Source: Selenomonas sp. (GTDB taxonomy: Bacteria; Bacillota; Negativicutes; Selenomonadales; Selenomonadaceae). From it: a stretch of 64,000 nt of DNA. The DNA is taken from contig JALEZZ010000062.1 of the NCBI GenBank assembly GCA_022773585.1, positions 1 through 64,000 of the forward strand, read 5' to 3'. The translations under genes were made by a program, and so were the position numbers. Below are positions 34,789 to 42,759 of this stretch, piece by piece; position 1 is the stretch's first letter; each line of letters starts with the position of its first letter. Under the pieces are notes generated by a model, which worked only from the letters and a program-made list of their open reading frames with translations, was not told the DNA's origin and did not search any database.

Positions 34789-35463
34789 ATGGATATGGAA
34801 AAGATGAACAATGTGCAGAATCAGGCAAAAGGCGCTTGCAAGAAGTATTGGAAGAAAGGCCTCGCGGCCGTCGTTGCGCTCGCCATCCTCGGCGGCGCGG
34901 GCGCCGTCTATGACGTGCAGCAGCACAAGGCCGAGCGCGCGGCGAAAGACGCAGCCCGCAGCCAGCTCGTCGCGAGCCAGGCAGCGCGCGAGAATGTCAC
35001 GCTGATCAGCGAGGACGAGGCAAAGGCGAAAGCCGCCGAAGCCGTCGGCATCGACGAAGGTTCGCTGACGTTCAAGACCGTCAACCTCGAAAACCTCGCG
35101 ATGGAAAAAGCGGACAAGAAAGACGGCGACAAAAAAGAGAAGTTCGAAAAGAAGTCGCATAAAGAAGGCGGCAAGCATGACGAGGCGTGGTACAAAGAGC
35201 ATGGCGACCACGAGCGCGATGACCATGAACGCGACAATCATGATAGCTACGACCACGATGGCATGCAGCACATGGCACAGCCTGGCGGAGCGCCGCAAGG
35301 CATGATGCAGGGCCAGCCGCCGCAGCCCGCAGATGGCCAGCAGCCGCCGAAGAGCTTCCGCTTCCATCCCGCGTACAAGATTTCCTGCACGCACGGCAAT
35401 GTGAAGTACCATGTCATGGTCGATGCCGTGACGGGCAACGTCATGATGTGCGACGTTGCATGA
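34789..35463 (+). CDS. PepSY-domain membrane-anchored protein with His/Asp-rich insert
   Basis: 224 residues, AAGGAGG before ATG 34789. An N-terminal membrane anchor (~27-45, AAVVALAILGGAGAVYDV) is followed by a PepSY domain (NVTLISEDEAKAKAAEAVGIDEGSL...). The domain is interrupted after ~residue 100 by a ~75-residue insert very rich in Lys, His, Asp, Gln and Pro, then resumes (YKISCTHGNVKYHVMVDAVTGNVM). The insert is a plausible metal-binding segment. PepSY proteins are commonly co-regulated with two-component systems; this one is divergent from such a pair. It ends in a strong terminator. Confidence 0.82.
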   Translation: MDMEKMNNVQNQAKGACKKYWKKGLAAVVALAILGGAGAVYDVQQHKAERAAKDAARSQLVASQAARENVTLISEDEAKAKAAEAVGIDEGSLTFKTVNLENLAMEKADKKDGDKKEKFEKKSHKEGGKHDEAWYKEHGDHERDDHERDNHDSYDHDGMQHMAQPGGAPQGMMQGQPPQPADGQQPPKSFRFHPAYKISCTHGNVKYHVMVDAVTGNVMMCDVA

Positions 35464-35497
35464 GAAAGCCTCCCCTCCAACAACAAGATATAGCCGA

Positions 35498-35530
35498 AAG
35501 AAGCCGCACGGTTTGCCGTGCGGCTTCTTG
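35498..35530 (+). terminator. Terminator of the PepSY gene
   Basis: 12-bp perfect stem GAAGCCGCACGG/CCGTGCGGCTTC with TTTG loop; the T run after it is short (TTGG). Confidence 0.7.
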
Positions 35531-35604
35531 GCGTTCTGCGGAGATTGCAGGCGCTCTGCGGGGATGATACAATGGAAGAAAATTCAACAAGAAGGACGAT
35601 CCCT

Positions 35605-36366
35605 ATGGAAAAACATTTCGACATCAACGAAGGCGGTTACAGCGTCCGCTGCAAGCTCTTCGCACACAAAGACGCGCGCACGTATCAGCGCGTCGTCATC
35701 TGCACGCACGGCTACGGCGGCAGCAAGGACCGCGCGAACATCGCGAAATTTGCGGAAAAAGAAACATCAAAATACAAGACCGACGCCGTCATCGCCTTTG
35801 ACTGGCCCTGCCACGGACAGGACGCGCGCAAGAAACTCGTGCTCAGCGAGTGCATGGAATACCTGACGCTCGTCGTCCGCCACGCGAAAAACGTCCTGCA
35901 GGCGCAGGACGTCTTCATCTATTCCGTGAGCTTCGGCGGTTATCTGACGCTCAAATACATCGCCGAAATCGGCAACCCTTTCCGCAAAATCGCCTTGCGC
36001 TGCCCTGGCATCCGCATGTACGACCTCATGAAGGCGAACGTCTCTGCGGACGACTGGACGAAGATCGAAAAGGGCAAGGATGTCATGATCGGCATGGAGC
36101 GCAAAATGAAGGTGGACAAGCAGCTCTTTGACGACCTCGCCAAAAGCGACGTGCGGAAATACGAATACTTCGACTGGGCTGACGACATGATGATCCTCCA
36201 CGGCACAGCCGACACGACCGTGCCCATCGAGGACTCCGAAGCCTTCGCCGAAAACAACGTCATCACCTTCGTCCCCGTCGAAGGTGCCGACCACCCCTTC
36301 CGCGACCCGAAGCTCATGGACTTTGCAATCCATACCATCATCGAATTCTTTGCGCCGGAAGAGTGA
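35605..36366 (+). CDS. Alpha/beta hydrolase
   Basis: 253 residues from ATG 35605 (AGAAGGA upstream). Alpha/beta-hydrolase fold: oxyanion loop region VVICTHGYGGSKDRAN, nucleophile elbow YSVSFGGYLTL (Ser in a Ser-x-Ser-x-Gly variant of GxSxG), acid in ILHGTADTTVPIEDS, and His in VEGADHPFRDP. Likely a small-ester or peptide hydrolase; the substrate is unknown. Single gene. Confidence 0.88.
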   Translation: MEKHFDINEGGYSVRCKLFAHKDARTYQRVVICTHGYGGSKDRANIAKFAEKETSKYKTDAVIAFDWPCHGQDARKKLVLSECMEYLTLVVRHAKNVLQAQDVFIYSVSFGGYLTLKYIAEIGNPFRKIALRCPGIRMYDLMKANVSADDWTKIEKGKDVMIGMERKMKVDKQLFDDLAKSDVRKYEYFDWADDMMILHGTADTTVPIEDSEAFAENNVITFVPVEGADHPFRDPKLMDFAIHTIIEFFAPEE

Positions 36367-36425
36367 AGAATGATTGCCGCACCCATAGGGGCGTGATAAA
36401 ATCAAATCAAAAGGGGGGCATCGTC

Positions 36426-36773
36426 ATGTCTGTCAGGAAGCAAAACCTGCCATATAAAGTTATGGAAATTCGTCAAATCATAACACCCATCGCAGTTCGT
36501 TACAAGCTGAAAGCCGTTTATCTTTTTGGTTCATATGCACGCGGCGAAGCTACGGCAGACAGCGATATCGATTTCTTGGTAGATACCGAGGGGGCTGATC
36601 TTGATACTTTGTTCAAGCTTGGCGGACTCTATGCCGAACTTGAGGAAGCTTTCGCCTGCCCCATCGATTTAGTGACCGTTGCCTCGCTGAATCAGCCGCC
36701 ACACCATGCGTCACAGGCACAGTTGCGCGAAAACATCTGGCAGGAGAAGGTGGATGTATATGCAGCAGCTTGA
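36426..36773 (+). CDS. mntA: MntA-type minimal nucleotidyltransferase
   Basis: 115 residues from ATG 36426 (AAAAGGGGGG upstream). Polymerase-beta-like NTase core with KAVYLFGSYARGEATADSDID (GSx10DxD motif) and the third acidic residue in CPIDLVTV. In type VII toxin-antitoxin systems MntA neutralises HepT by AMP addition. The partner gene here overlaps its end but is internally deleted. Confidence 0.88.
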   Translation: MSVRKQNLPYKVMEIRQIITPIAVRYKLKAVYLFGSYARGEATADSDIDFLVDTEGADLDTLFKLGGLYAELEEAFACPIDLVTVASLNQPPHHASQAQLRENIWQEKVDVYAAA

Positions 36774-36966
36774 CCGGCACCGTTTGGGACATATTATCGA
36801 GTATTGCCGCCGAATCCAAGCGACGATGGCACGCTTTGGCACTTCTATTGTCGCGCATGGTTATGGCAATATCGAACTGACCGTCGTCTGTCGTACCGCA
36901 CAGGAAGACATTCCGAGATTACAGGCGTTTTGCGAAAAAGAGCTTCGTTCAACGAAATGCGAATAA
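36754..36966 (+). pseudogene. hepT: HepT-like protein with internal deletion
   Basis: A 70-residue frame starting at ATG 36754 (AGGAGAAGG upstream) and overlapping mntA by 20 bases. The N-terminus (MQQLDRHRLGHIIEYCRRIQATMARFG) and C-terminus (IVAHGYGN then AQEDIPRLQAFCEKEL) match HepT, but about 50-60 central residues are absent: MARFGTS joins directly to IVAHGYG. HepT toxins need an Arg four to six residues before the HxY; here HGY survives but the Arg is gone. Probably a non-functional toxin. Confidence 0.75.
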
Positions 36967-36979
36967 AGTTTTTCTTCCG

Positions 36980-37351
36980 CTAAAAGCGTTTCCTCGCCAT
37001 CCACTCCCTCGGCGTCATGCCGTACTCTTCCTTGAACGCTTTGTAGAAGTTGCTGCTGCTCGCAAAGCCGAGCATGGCGGCGATTTCTTCGATGGAGAGG
37101 GTCGTGCCCGTGAGGAGCGCGGTGGCTCTCGTCATGCGGAGCTCGCGCAGGATGCTCGTGAAGGTGCGGCCCGTTTCTTTCTTCAGGAGGTTCGAGACGT
37201 ACGTCGGATGATAGGAAAAATGCGCGCCGAGGTCGACGAGCGTCACGGTGTCCATATGTTCGCTCATGTAGCCCACGATTTCTTCGGAGATCGTGAGGCT
37301 CTTTTTTTTCGGCGCGAGCGCGCGGCAGCGGCGCGCGATGTGGAGGAGCAG
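36980..37351 (-). pseudogene. AraC-family regulator, C-terminal fragment
   Basis: The minus strand encodes a full AraC HTH domain (VTLVDLGAHFSYHPTYVSNLLKKETG, and IEEIAAMLGFASSSNFYKAFKEEYGMTPREWM) preceded by genuine-looking linker sequence (LLLHIARRCRALAPKKKSLTIS). The homology stops near 37351, and an in-frame stop follows at 37370. The sensor domain is missing. A GTG at 37276 could start a 98-residue DNA-binding fragment. Confidence 0.75.
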
Positions 37352-37370
37352 TGTTCGGCGGCGGCTCCGT

Positions 37371-37708
37371 TATGAAAAAAGCCTTGCCGACCCCGGCGTC
37401 GGCTACCTCTACCTCATCCATCGGCCGGCGGCCAGTCATCAGTTCCCGGATTGGGAAGACATCAATCGAGAGACATGGAGAGCTCTAACCGACTTCTATC
37501 GCGCAAGAACGGCAAATCAGTCGCGCAGCTCTGCATCCTCTAGTGCATGCAGCAGATCGTGCCGCTCCCGAAATCCATCACGCCCTCGCGCATCCGCGAA
37601 AACCTCCGCGTGGAAGATTTCACCATCAGCGACGAAGACATGGCGGTCATCAACGCGCTCCCGAACTTCGACGGCTCAGGGAACGATCCTGACAGTGTCG
37701 ATTTTTGA
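37371..37708 (+). pseudogene. Aldo/keto reductase remnant
   Basis: The first block reads as AKR sequence (SLADPGVGYLYLIHRPAAS, then DWEDINRETWRALTDFY). It then jumps with a frame change to the C-terminal end of the family (KSVAQLCIL, an in-frame TAG, CMQQIVPLPKSITPSRIRENL and DEDMAVINALP). The start, most of the barrel and the correct frame are lost. It abuts the AraC fragment head to head. Confidence 0.8.
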
Positions 37709-37822
37709 CGGGTTCGAAAGAACCATCTGTAAAAAGAATACAGCACACAACAAGGAACGGCGTTGCGGGCGGCGCCGTTCCTTGTTGTAGGATGGAGAAA
37801 AACGGAAAGGATGTGCAAGGAT

Positions 37823-38251
37823 ATGACGGAAGAAGAAAAGAAACTCGAGGCCGGCGAGCCGTATGATTTCACGGACCCTGGCGTGGACGGGCGCAAGATG
37901 GACGCGGTGAAATTCTGCCGCGCTCTGCGGCAGCTCCAGGACCGCGACGCATCGCATGAGGAACAGGCCGCGCTCATCGCGCAGCATTTCGGGGCGTCTG
38001 ATGACGACACGACGCTGCTCCCGGGCTTTGCCTGCGACAACGGGCACAACATCTTTGTCGGGAAGCAATTCCTCGCAAACTACAATGTCACGATTCTCGA
38101 CATCCTGCCGGGCGTGACGATTGGGAACAATGTCATCATCGCGGCCGGTGCCATCGTGACGAAGGACGTGCCCGCGAACACCCTCGTCAGCGGCGTGCCG
38201 GCGAAGAAGATCAAAGACCTCGTCGATGATGTGCCAGAGCGCAGAGCTTGA
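37823..38251 (+). pseudogene. Maltose/galactoside O-acetyltransferase with internal deletion
   Basis: 142 residues from ATG 37823 (GCAAGGA upstream). The N-terminal Maa domain (MTEEEKKLEAGEPYDF...) and the start of the left-handed beta helix (NIFVGKQFLANYNVTILD) join straight to the C-terminal coils (ILPGVTIGNNVIIAAGAIV, VTKDVPANTLVSGVPAKKI). About 60-70 residues of hexapeptide repeats, with the catalytic His loop, are missing compared with the usual ~185-200 residue enzyme. The frame is intact, so a protein may still be made, but catalysis is unlikely. Confidence 0.78.
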
Positions 38252-38263
38252 GGAGGGATTCAT

Positions 38264-38908
38264 ATGATTGCACAGAAAAAACTCATCGTCGGCAGTGCTA
38301 TCGCACTGCTGCTGCTCGCAGGCTGCGGCGCACAGAGCGCTGCACCTGCCTCGAGCGCGCCGGGGGCTTCGTCCGCGTCCTCGAGCGCGGCGGCATCGTC
38401 TGCACCGGAAGCCGCGGTGAAGGGAAATTTCGCCGTTACAATCGCATTTGACTACAAGCGTGCCGACACGGCGGCGTCGAACCAGATGGCCGCCTGGGTC
38501 GAGGACAAAGATGGCAACGTCGTCCGTGACCTCGGCGCGACGCGCTTCACGGCGACGGGCGGATTCGCGCGCCGCAAGGAATCGCTGCCGCTCTGGGTCT
38601 CGAAAGTGCACCCGGAAAAATTCAAGAGCGATGAAGTCGATGCCATCGCACAGGCCACGCCGTCCGCCGGCCATCAGACCATCACCTGGGACGGCACGGA
38701 TGACAAAGGCGCGCCCGTCCCCGATGGCACGTACACCATCTGGCTCGAAGGCACGCTCTACTGGACGAGCGACTACCGCGCCCACGCGACCGTCACCGTC
38801 CCCGCAGCAGAGGGAACGCTCGACGTCGCGGAGGAATACACCGAAGAAGCATCAGAGAACCGCGACATGATCACGAATGTAAAGATGTCGGTGCAGAAGA
38901 AGGGGTGA
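38264..38908 (+). CDS. DUF2271 lipoprotein
   Basis: 214 residues, GAGGAGGG before ATG 38264. Lipoprotein signal with lipobox LLAGC (Cys22 region), a Ser/Ala/Pro-rich linker, then a DUF2271 domain: IAFDYKRADTAASNQMAAWVEDKDGNVV, the KESLPLWVSKV segment and ITWDGTDDKGAPVPDGTYTIWLEGTLYW. Members are periplasmic or surface lipoproteins often found near FMN-binding or flavin-transfer proteins; function unknown. It starts 12 bases after the acetyltransferase remnant. Confidence 0.85.
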   Translation: MIAQKKLIVGSAIALLLLAGCGAQSAAPASSAPGASSASSSAAASSAPEAAVKGNFAVTIAFDYKRADTAASNQMAAWVEDKDGNVVRDLGATRFTATGGFARRKESLPLWVSKVHPEKFKSDEVDAIAQATPSAGHQTITWDGTDDKGAPVPDGTYTIWLEGTLYWTSDYRAHATVTVPAAEGTLDVAEEYTEEASENRDMITNVKMSVQKKG

Positions 38909-38912
38909 TGGC

Positions 38913-39404
38913 ATGAACATTCGCCATGCAACGAAAGATGACGCGCAGGCGCTCAGCGCGATCGAGGCGGCTTCGTATCCTGCGGCGGAGGGGGCGTCGG
39001 CGGAGAGCATCCACGAGCGGCTCGCGCACTACCCGGATTATTTCTGGCTCCTCACGACGGATACGGGCGAGATCGTGGCGTTCGTCAACGGCTTCGTGAC
39101 GGACGAAAAGGATCTCGCGGACGAGATGTACGACCATCCCGAGATGCACGATGCGCACGGCGCGTGGCAGATGATCTTTTTCGTCGTGACCTCGCCTGCG
39201 CATCGCGGCGAGGGCTGTGCGCGAAAGCTCCTCGAGCGCGTGATCGCCGACAGCCGCGCGGCGGGGCGCAAGGGCATCGTGCTGACCTGCAAGGAGCGGC
39301 TGCTGCCGTTTTACGCGAAATTCGGCTTCGTCGATGAGGGCATCTCCGCATCCGTGCACGGGAACGTCCTCTGGCACCAGACGCGCCTGCGGCTGGACGG
39401 ATGA
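38913..39404 (+). CDS. GNAT-family N-acetyltransferase
   Basis: 163 residues, GGTG-type ribosome site. GNAT fold: MNIRHATKDDAQALSAIEAASYP, the central strand WQMIFFVVTSPAHRGEGCARKLL with the acetyl-CoA loop R-G-x-G-x-A, and LLPFYAKFGFVDEGISAS. Related to arylalkylamine-type acetyltransferases. The substrate is unknown. Confidence 0.9.
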   Translation: MNIRHATKDDAQALSAIEAASYPAAEGASAESIHERLAHYPDYFWLLTTDTGEIVAFVNGFVTDEKDLADEMYDHPEMHDAHGAWQMIFFVVTSPAHRGEGCARKLLERVIADSRAAGRKGIVLTCKERLLPFYAKFGFVDEGISASVHGNVLWHQTRLRLDG

Positions 39405-39943
39405 AATGTTGCAGGGCAAATGATTGTGAAAGGCACGTGTTTCATGCAGAAAACGAACGGGATGGGATAGTGAAAGAGCTCATGGCGAAGCGCCTGCCGG
39501 ACGCGAACATCGTCGAGACGAACACCTATTACCAGGGCGGCAAGTGGTTCACGGAAATGTCCGTCGGCGACCATATGCCGGGCTATGATTCCCTGTTCGT
39601 GCTGACGCATTTCAAAGGCCACACGATGGGCGGTTTCGGCGGCTCGAACAAGAACATCGGCATCGGCTGTGCCGACGGCCGCATCGGAAAGAAAATGATC
39701 CACACGCACGAAGGCGAAGGCCAGTGGAGCGTCTCCGAGGAAGAACTCATGGAGCGCATCACGGAATCGACGAAAGCGACGGTCGACCACTTCGCGCCAC
39801 ACATCGCCTATGTCAACGTCCTGCGCAACAGCAGAAACAACGCAGCCGCCGTGCGGATTCCGCACGGCGGCTGCTTCTTTACATCACGAAAAACTCTTAC
39901 CGATACTCAAGGTTCCGCGTCGAGTTGCGGACTTCTTCGCTGA
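39401..39943 (+). pseudogene. DUF362 protein fragment
   Basis: The open frame overlaps the GNAT stop. Only the middle (about 39470-39835) resembles DUF362 iron-sulphur proteins: FVLTHFKGHTMGGFGGSNKN and IGIGCADGRIGKKMIHT are the family hallmarks. The first ~27 residues look unrelated, the N-terminal half is compressed (DANIVETNTYY joins GGKWFTEMS), and the frame runs out into a terminator hairpin after HIAYVNVLRN, losing the C-terminal half and any ferredoxin domain. Confidence 0.7.
39840..39880. terminator. Strong hairpin terminator between convergent genes
   Basis: 15-bp perfect stem GCAGCCGCCGTGCGG/CCGCACGGCGGCTGC with a 3-base loop, then TTCTTT on the plus strand. On the minus strand it lies after the membrane-protein gene and may serve both directions. 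Confidence 0.8.
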
Positions 39944-40511
39944 CGGGCAGCGACGCCTCGTAGCGGCGGATGATGACGTTCGTCGTCAGGACGCCAGCGA
40001 GGAGGACGATGGCCGCGAGCAGGATGACGCGCGCCGCGCTGTCATCACTGTCGCTGTCCCCGCCAAAGAGGCCGCCGAGCCCCTGCTGGACGCTGTCGAG
40101 CGCCGGGCCGAAGCTCTGGATGGCGTTGTACGTGTTGTACGCCGTCGCGAACGTGTTCCAGCCTGCAACGCCGAGGTTCATGAGCGATTTCTCACGCGCT
40201 ACATTGATCCAAGACTGGATCGTGATGACGATGGCCGAGCCGATCATCGGGATGATGATCATGATGTACATGAGGCTCATCAGCACGCCGAGCATCGCTG
40301 GCGGCAGATAGCCGGTCGAGACGGCGATGTAAGCGACGATGAACGCATAGACATACGTGAAGCCGATGGCCGACTGGATGGCGCCCGCCCAGGCGACGAC
40401 GCGGATCCAGCCGCCGATGGCCTTCGTCTCCGCCCAGACGCGCCCGACATTCCGAGCGTTCAGGAAACTGATGACGAGGTTGAGACCAAGAACTAAGAGC
40501 AGCATGCCCAT
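39897..40511 (-). CDS. Predicted integral membrane protein, unknown function
   Basis: 204 residues with four to five hydrophobic helices (LLLVLGLNLVISFLNARN at the N-terminus, the GFTYVYAFIVAYIAVSTGYL and MYIMIIIPMIGSAIVITIQS pair, and ARVILLAAIVLLAGVLTTN near the C-terminus). A Gly/Ser/Asp-rich loop precedes the last helix. GAAAGGA precedes ATG 40511. I do not recognise a family. Single gene next to the TerC gene, separated by a short repeat. Confidence 0.75.
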   Translation of the reverse strand: MGMLLLVLGLNLVISFLNARNVGRVWAETKAIGGWIRVVAWAGAIQSAIGFTYVYAFIVAYIAVSTGYLPPAMLGVLMSLMYIMIIIPMIGSAIVITIQSWINVAREKSLMNLGVAGWNTFATAYNTYNAIQSFGPALDSVQQGLGGLFGGDSDSDDSAARVILLAAIVLLAGVLTTNVIIRRYEASLPVSEEVRNSTRNLEYR

Positions 40512-40533
40512 AAAATCAAGTCCTTTCTATATC

Positions 40534-40556
40534 TGGCCCCCTCTAGAGGGAGGCTG
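40534..40556. repeat. Half copy of repeat family B (B4)
   Basis: Only the first stem (GCCCCCTCTAGAGGGAGGC) is present. Confidence 0.55.
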
Positions 40557-40564
40557 AAGTTGGA

Positions 40565-41272
40565 TTACGCTACGCTTTCCGCTGCTTTCTGGCGGCGGGC
40601 TTTGAAATGGCCGACCGCGCAGACGAGGACGGCGAGCAGCGCGGGCAGCACGTAGTGTCCGGCACTGCCGAAGGCCGCGAACGCGTTCGTGATGTGCTCG
40701 CCGAGCGCGCCGTCCGCGAGGAACATCTTGCCCGACGTCCAGCCGATGATGGCCGCGCCGACGTACATGAGCGCGGGGAAGCGATCCATGATGGCGCCCA
40801 AAAGGCTGCTGCCCGCGACGACAATCGGGATGCTGATGAGCAGGCCCGCCGCGACGAGCAGGAAATGGCCCTGCGCTGCGCCCGCAATCGAAAGCACGTT
40901 GTCGAGGCTCATGGCCGCGTCGGCAACGATGATCGTCTTGACCGCCGCGCCGAGCGAATGCGCTGCCTCGATGTGCGCGTCTTCGCCCGCCTTGTGCGCT
41001 GGCGCGAGGAGACCGATGGCAATCGGCAGCAGGATGAGTCCGCCGAGCGCCTGCAGGAACGGGATGGTCAGCAGCTCGACTGCGATGAACGTCAGCGCGA
41101 TGCGGATGGCCACCGCGCCGCCCGTGCCGATGAAGATGGCCTTCTTGCGCTCCTCATGCGGCAGCTTGTTCGCCGCCATCGCGATGACGACGGCATTGTC
41201 GCCCGCAAGCGCGAGGTCCATGACCACGATCGAGCCGAGCGCCATGAAAAATTCCATCGAAAAAGTTTCCAT
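40565..41272 (-). CDS. TerC-family membrane protein, likely manganese exporter
   Basis: 235 residues from ATG 41272 (AAAGGAG upstream). Seven predicted helices and the TerC signatures DLALAGDNAVVIAMAANKLP and ADAAMSLDNVLSIAGAAQGH, whose Asp/Asn residues coordinate metal in this family. A yybP-ykoY riboswitch upstream supports Mn2+ export (YceF/YkoY/Alx-like) or metalation of exported proteins, as shown for Bacillus TerC proteins. Confidence 0.92.
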   Translation of the reverse strand: METFSMEFFMALGSIVVMDLALAGDNAVVIAMAANKLPHEERKKAIFIGTGGAVAIRIALTFIAVELLTIPFLQALGGLILLPIAIGLLAPAHKAGEDAHIEAAHSLGAAVKTIIVADAAMSLDNVLSIAGAAQGHFLLVAAGLLISIPIVVAGSSLLGAIMDRFPALMYVGAAIIGWTSGKMFLADGALGEHITNAFAAFGSAGHYVLPALLAVLVCAVGHFKARRQKAAESVA

Positions 41273-41312
41273 AAAAGGGTGCTCCTTTCCAAAAATAACT
41301 CCCCTGGAAACG

Positions 41313-41447
41313 AAAAGAGACCTCCACATGGTATCTGTTTCCAGGTATCATGCGAAAGTCTCACCTATTGCCGAATCGCAACGCCGATGCCAGCCCGTGC
41401 GGGCAGTGATTGTTGACATCAGCCTCCGAGGTTACTCCCCTTCGCTA
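41313..41447 (-). promoter_or_regulatory. yybP-ykoY manganese riboswitch
   Basis: The minus strand leader contains the hallmark segments in order: AAGGGGAGTAAC, then TGATGTCAACA, GGTGAGACTTTCGCATG, the ATACCTGGAAACAGATACCAT helix region, and closing GGAGGTCTC. Downstream GTTTCCAGG can pair with CCTGGAAAC of the aptamer, offering an alternative structure near the TerC ribosome site. Confidence 0.88.
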
Positions 41448-41464
41448 TTCACTTCTTGCCCCTG

Positions 41465-41493
41465 AGTATAGCAGGCGCCCCTGCCGCTGTCAA
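41465..41493 (-). promoter_or_regulatory. Promoter of the riboswitch-terC transcript
   Basis: Minus strand TTGACA (41493-41488), a 17-base spacer and TATACT (41470-41465). Beyond it, 41494-41711 is AT-rich with a CGTTGA/TCAACG dyad near 41535 and no recognisable gene. Confidence 0.75.
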
Positions 41494-41711
41494 GAGGAAA
41501 GATTTCCTGCCAGATGTCTCGTTTCGTTGAACGGCTCAACGAATACAATTTAATAAAACGTTTACTTTTTATTTATTGCGAAGTAATCAATAAAACATAT
41601 ACTATCTTTCTGTAAGGACAAGCTATCCCACTTCTACTTACGCGATGCGCGGTCCATCCCATCCACGCATCGGACACATTCTTTACTCAATTTTACAACA
41701 TATTTCCTAGG

Positions 41712-41750
41712 CACATGCCCGCTGGATCTTCCCAATCCAGCGGGCATGTG
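41712..41750. terminator. 16-bp perfect hairpin after the crp-type gene
   Basis: CACATGCCCGCTGGAT and its exact complement around a 7-base loop. No T run follows on the minus strand; TTGTATTTT follows on the plus strand. Probably ends the regulator transcript. Confidence 0.6.
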
Positions 41751-41769
41751 TTGTATTTTGGAAAACGTT

Positions 41770-42453
41770 TCAGAGATACGACTCGAACTGCGCGAGGTCG
41801 CAGACGCGCACCGTGCGGCCCGAGACCTCGAGAATGCCTTCGCGCGCCATGGCGCTGAGTTCGCGCGAGAGCGACGGCCGCGTGACAGCGAGATAGGCCG
41901 CGAGCGTCTCCCGGCTTTCCGTGAGCTGCACCGTGCCGTCCTCGCCGAGATGCTCCGCGAGAAAGCGCACAATCTTCTCGCGCAGCGTGCCGGACGCGAG
42001 CACCTGGATGCGGCCATGCATGTAGTAGGCTTTTCGCGCAAAGATGCGCATGAGGCTGCGCTGCACGCAGAGCGCGGGCCGCGAGAGGTCGCCGCCTGAA
42101 AGGGAGAACAGGCTGCTCGCAATCTCGAGCACCTCGGCGCGCGTTGCCGCCTCGACGTACATATCGTAGGGCCTCCCCAGCACTTCATAGACCTCGCCGA
42201 ACATCTCGCCCGTTTCGCTGAGCTCCGAAAGGAAGATCTGCCGCCCGGAAAACGTATCCTTCTTGATGACGAGCGTGCCCGAGAGCAGCAGGTAGAGCCC
42301 GTGCGGCATCTCCCCTTCCTGAAAGAGGATGCCGCCCTTGGCCACCGTCCTTCGCCGCACCTGGCTCGATGCGAGCAGTGCGCGCACATCTTCCTCCGTC
42401 ATGCCATGCGCGAGGCTCGATGATTTTACAATGTCAAAAATTTCCTGCTTCAT
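41770..42453 (-). CDS. Crp/Fnr-family regulator
   Basis: 227 residues, AAATGGAG before ATG 42453. Cyclic-nucleotide-binding-type beta-roll (ILFQEGEMPHGLYLLLSGTLVI, GEMFGEVYEVLG) and a C-terminal HTH (SRETLAAYLAVTRPSLSRELSAMAREGIL). It has no N-terminal Cys cluster for an Fe-S centre. Its divergent neighbour is the riboswitch-terC unit on the same strand; targets are unknown. Confidence 0.9.
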   Translation of the reverse strand: MKQEIFDIVKSSSLAHGMTEEDVRALLASSQVRRRTVAKGGILFQEGEMPHGLYLLLSGTLVIKKDTFSGRQIFLSELSETGEMFGEVYEVLGRPYDMYVEAATRAEVLEIASSLFSLSGGDLSRPALCVQRSLMRIFARKAYYMHGRIQVLASGTLREKIVRFLAEHLGEDGTVQLTESRETLAAYLAVTRPSLSRELSAMAREGILEVSGRTVRVCDLAQFESYL

Positions 42454-42489
42454 CCGATGCGCTCCATTTCGAAAAGTAAAAAATGGTAC

Positions 42490-42523
42490 GAAAAAGGCGT
42501 TACAAGAAGTTCCTGTAACGCCT
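42490..42523 (-). terminator. Terminator of tRNA-Val
   Basis: Minus strand AGGCGTTACA/TGTAACGCCT stem followed by TTTT, nine bases after the tRNA 3' end. Confidence 0.85.
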
Positions 42524-42531
42524 GAATGCTC

Positions 42532-42607
42532 TGGTGCTCACTGAGGGACTCGAACCCCCGACCCCCTCCATGTGACGGAGATGCTCTACCAACTGAGCTA
42601 AGTGAGC
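42532..42607 (-). tRNA. tRNA-Val (anticodon CAC)
   Basis: 76 nt including encoded CCA. Acceptor arms GCTCACT/AGTGAGC, D-arm GCTCAGTTGGTAGAGC, anticodon stem TCTCC/GGAGG around loop GTCACAT (anticodon CAC), and T-arm with GGTTCGAGTCC. All stems pair. Base 32 is G rather than the usual pyrimidine. Confidence 0.93.
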
Positions 42608-42759
42608 TTGTCAACGAAAAATATTATACTATAGATACCAGCAAAAGTCCACTCTTTTTTCAAAAACTTTTCTCGTGGCAGGAAACGTTTGCGATGAAGC
42701 CGCCTTTGCCCTATACTACAAGTAACAACCTGCTGTCAAAAGAAAGGATGCGTTCATTC

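Noticed and set aside
42526..42600. Coding sequence through the tRNA (reads LRDSNPRPP...)
   Set aside because: This is the well-known false translation of an antisense tRNA; the tRNA folds perfectly and the PHP gene has its own start at 42760.
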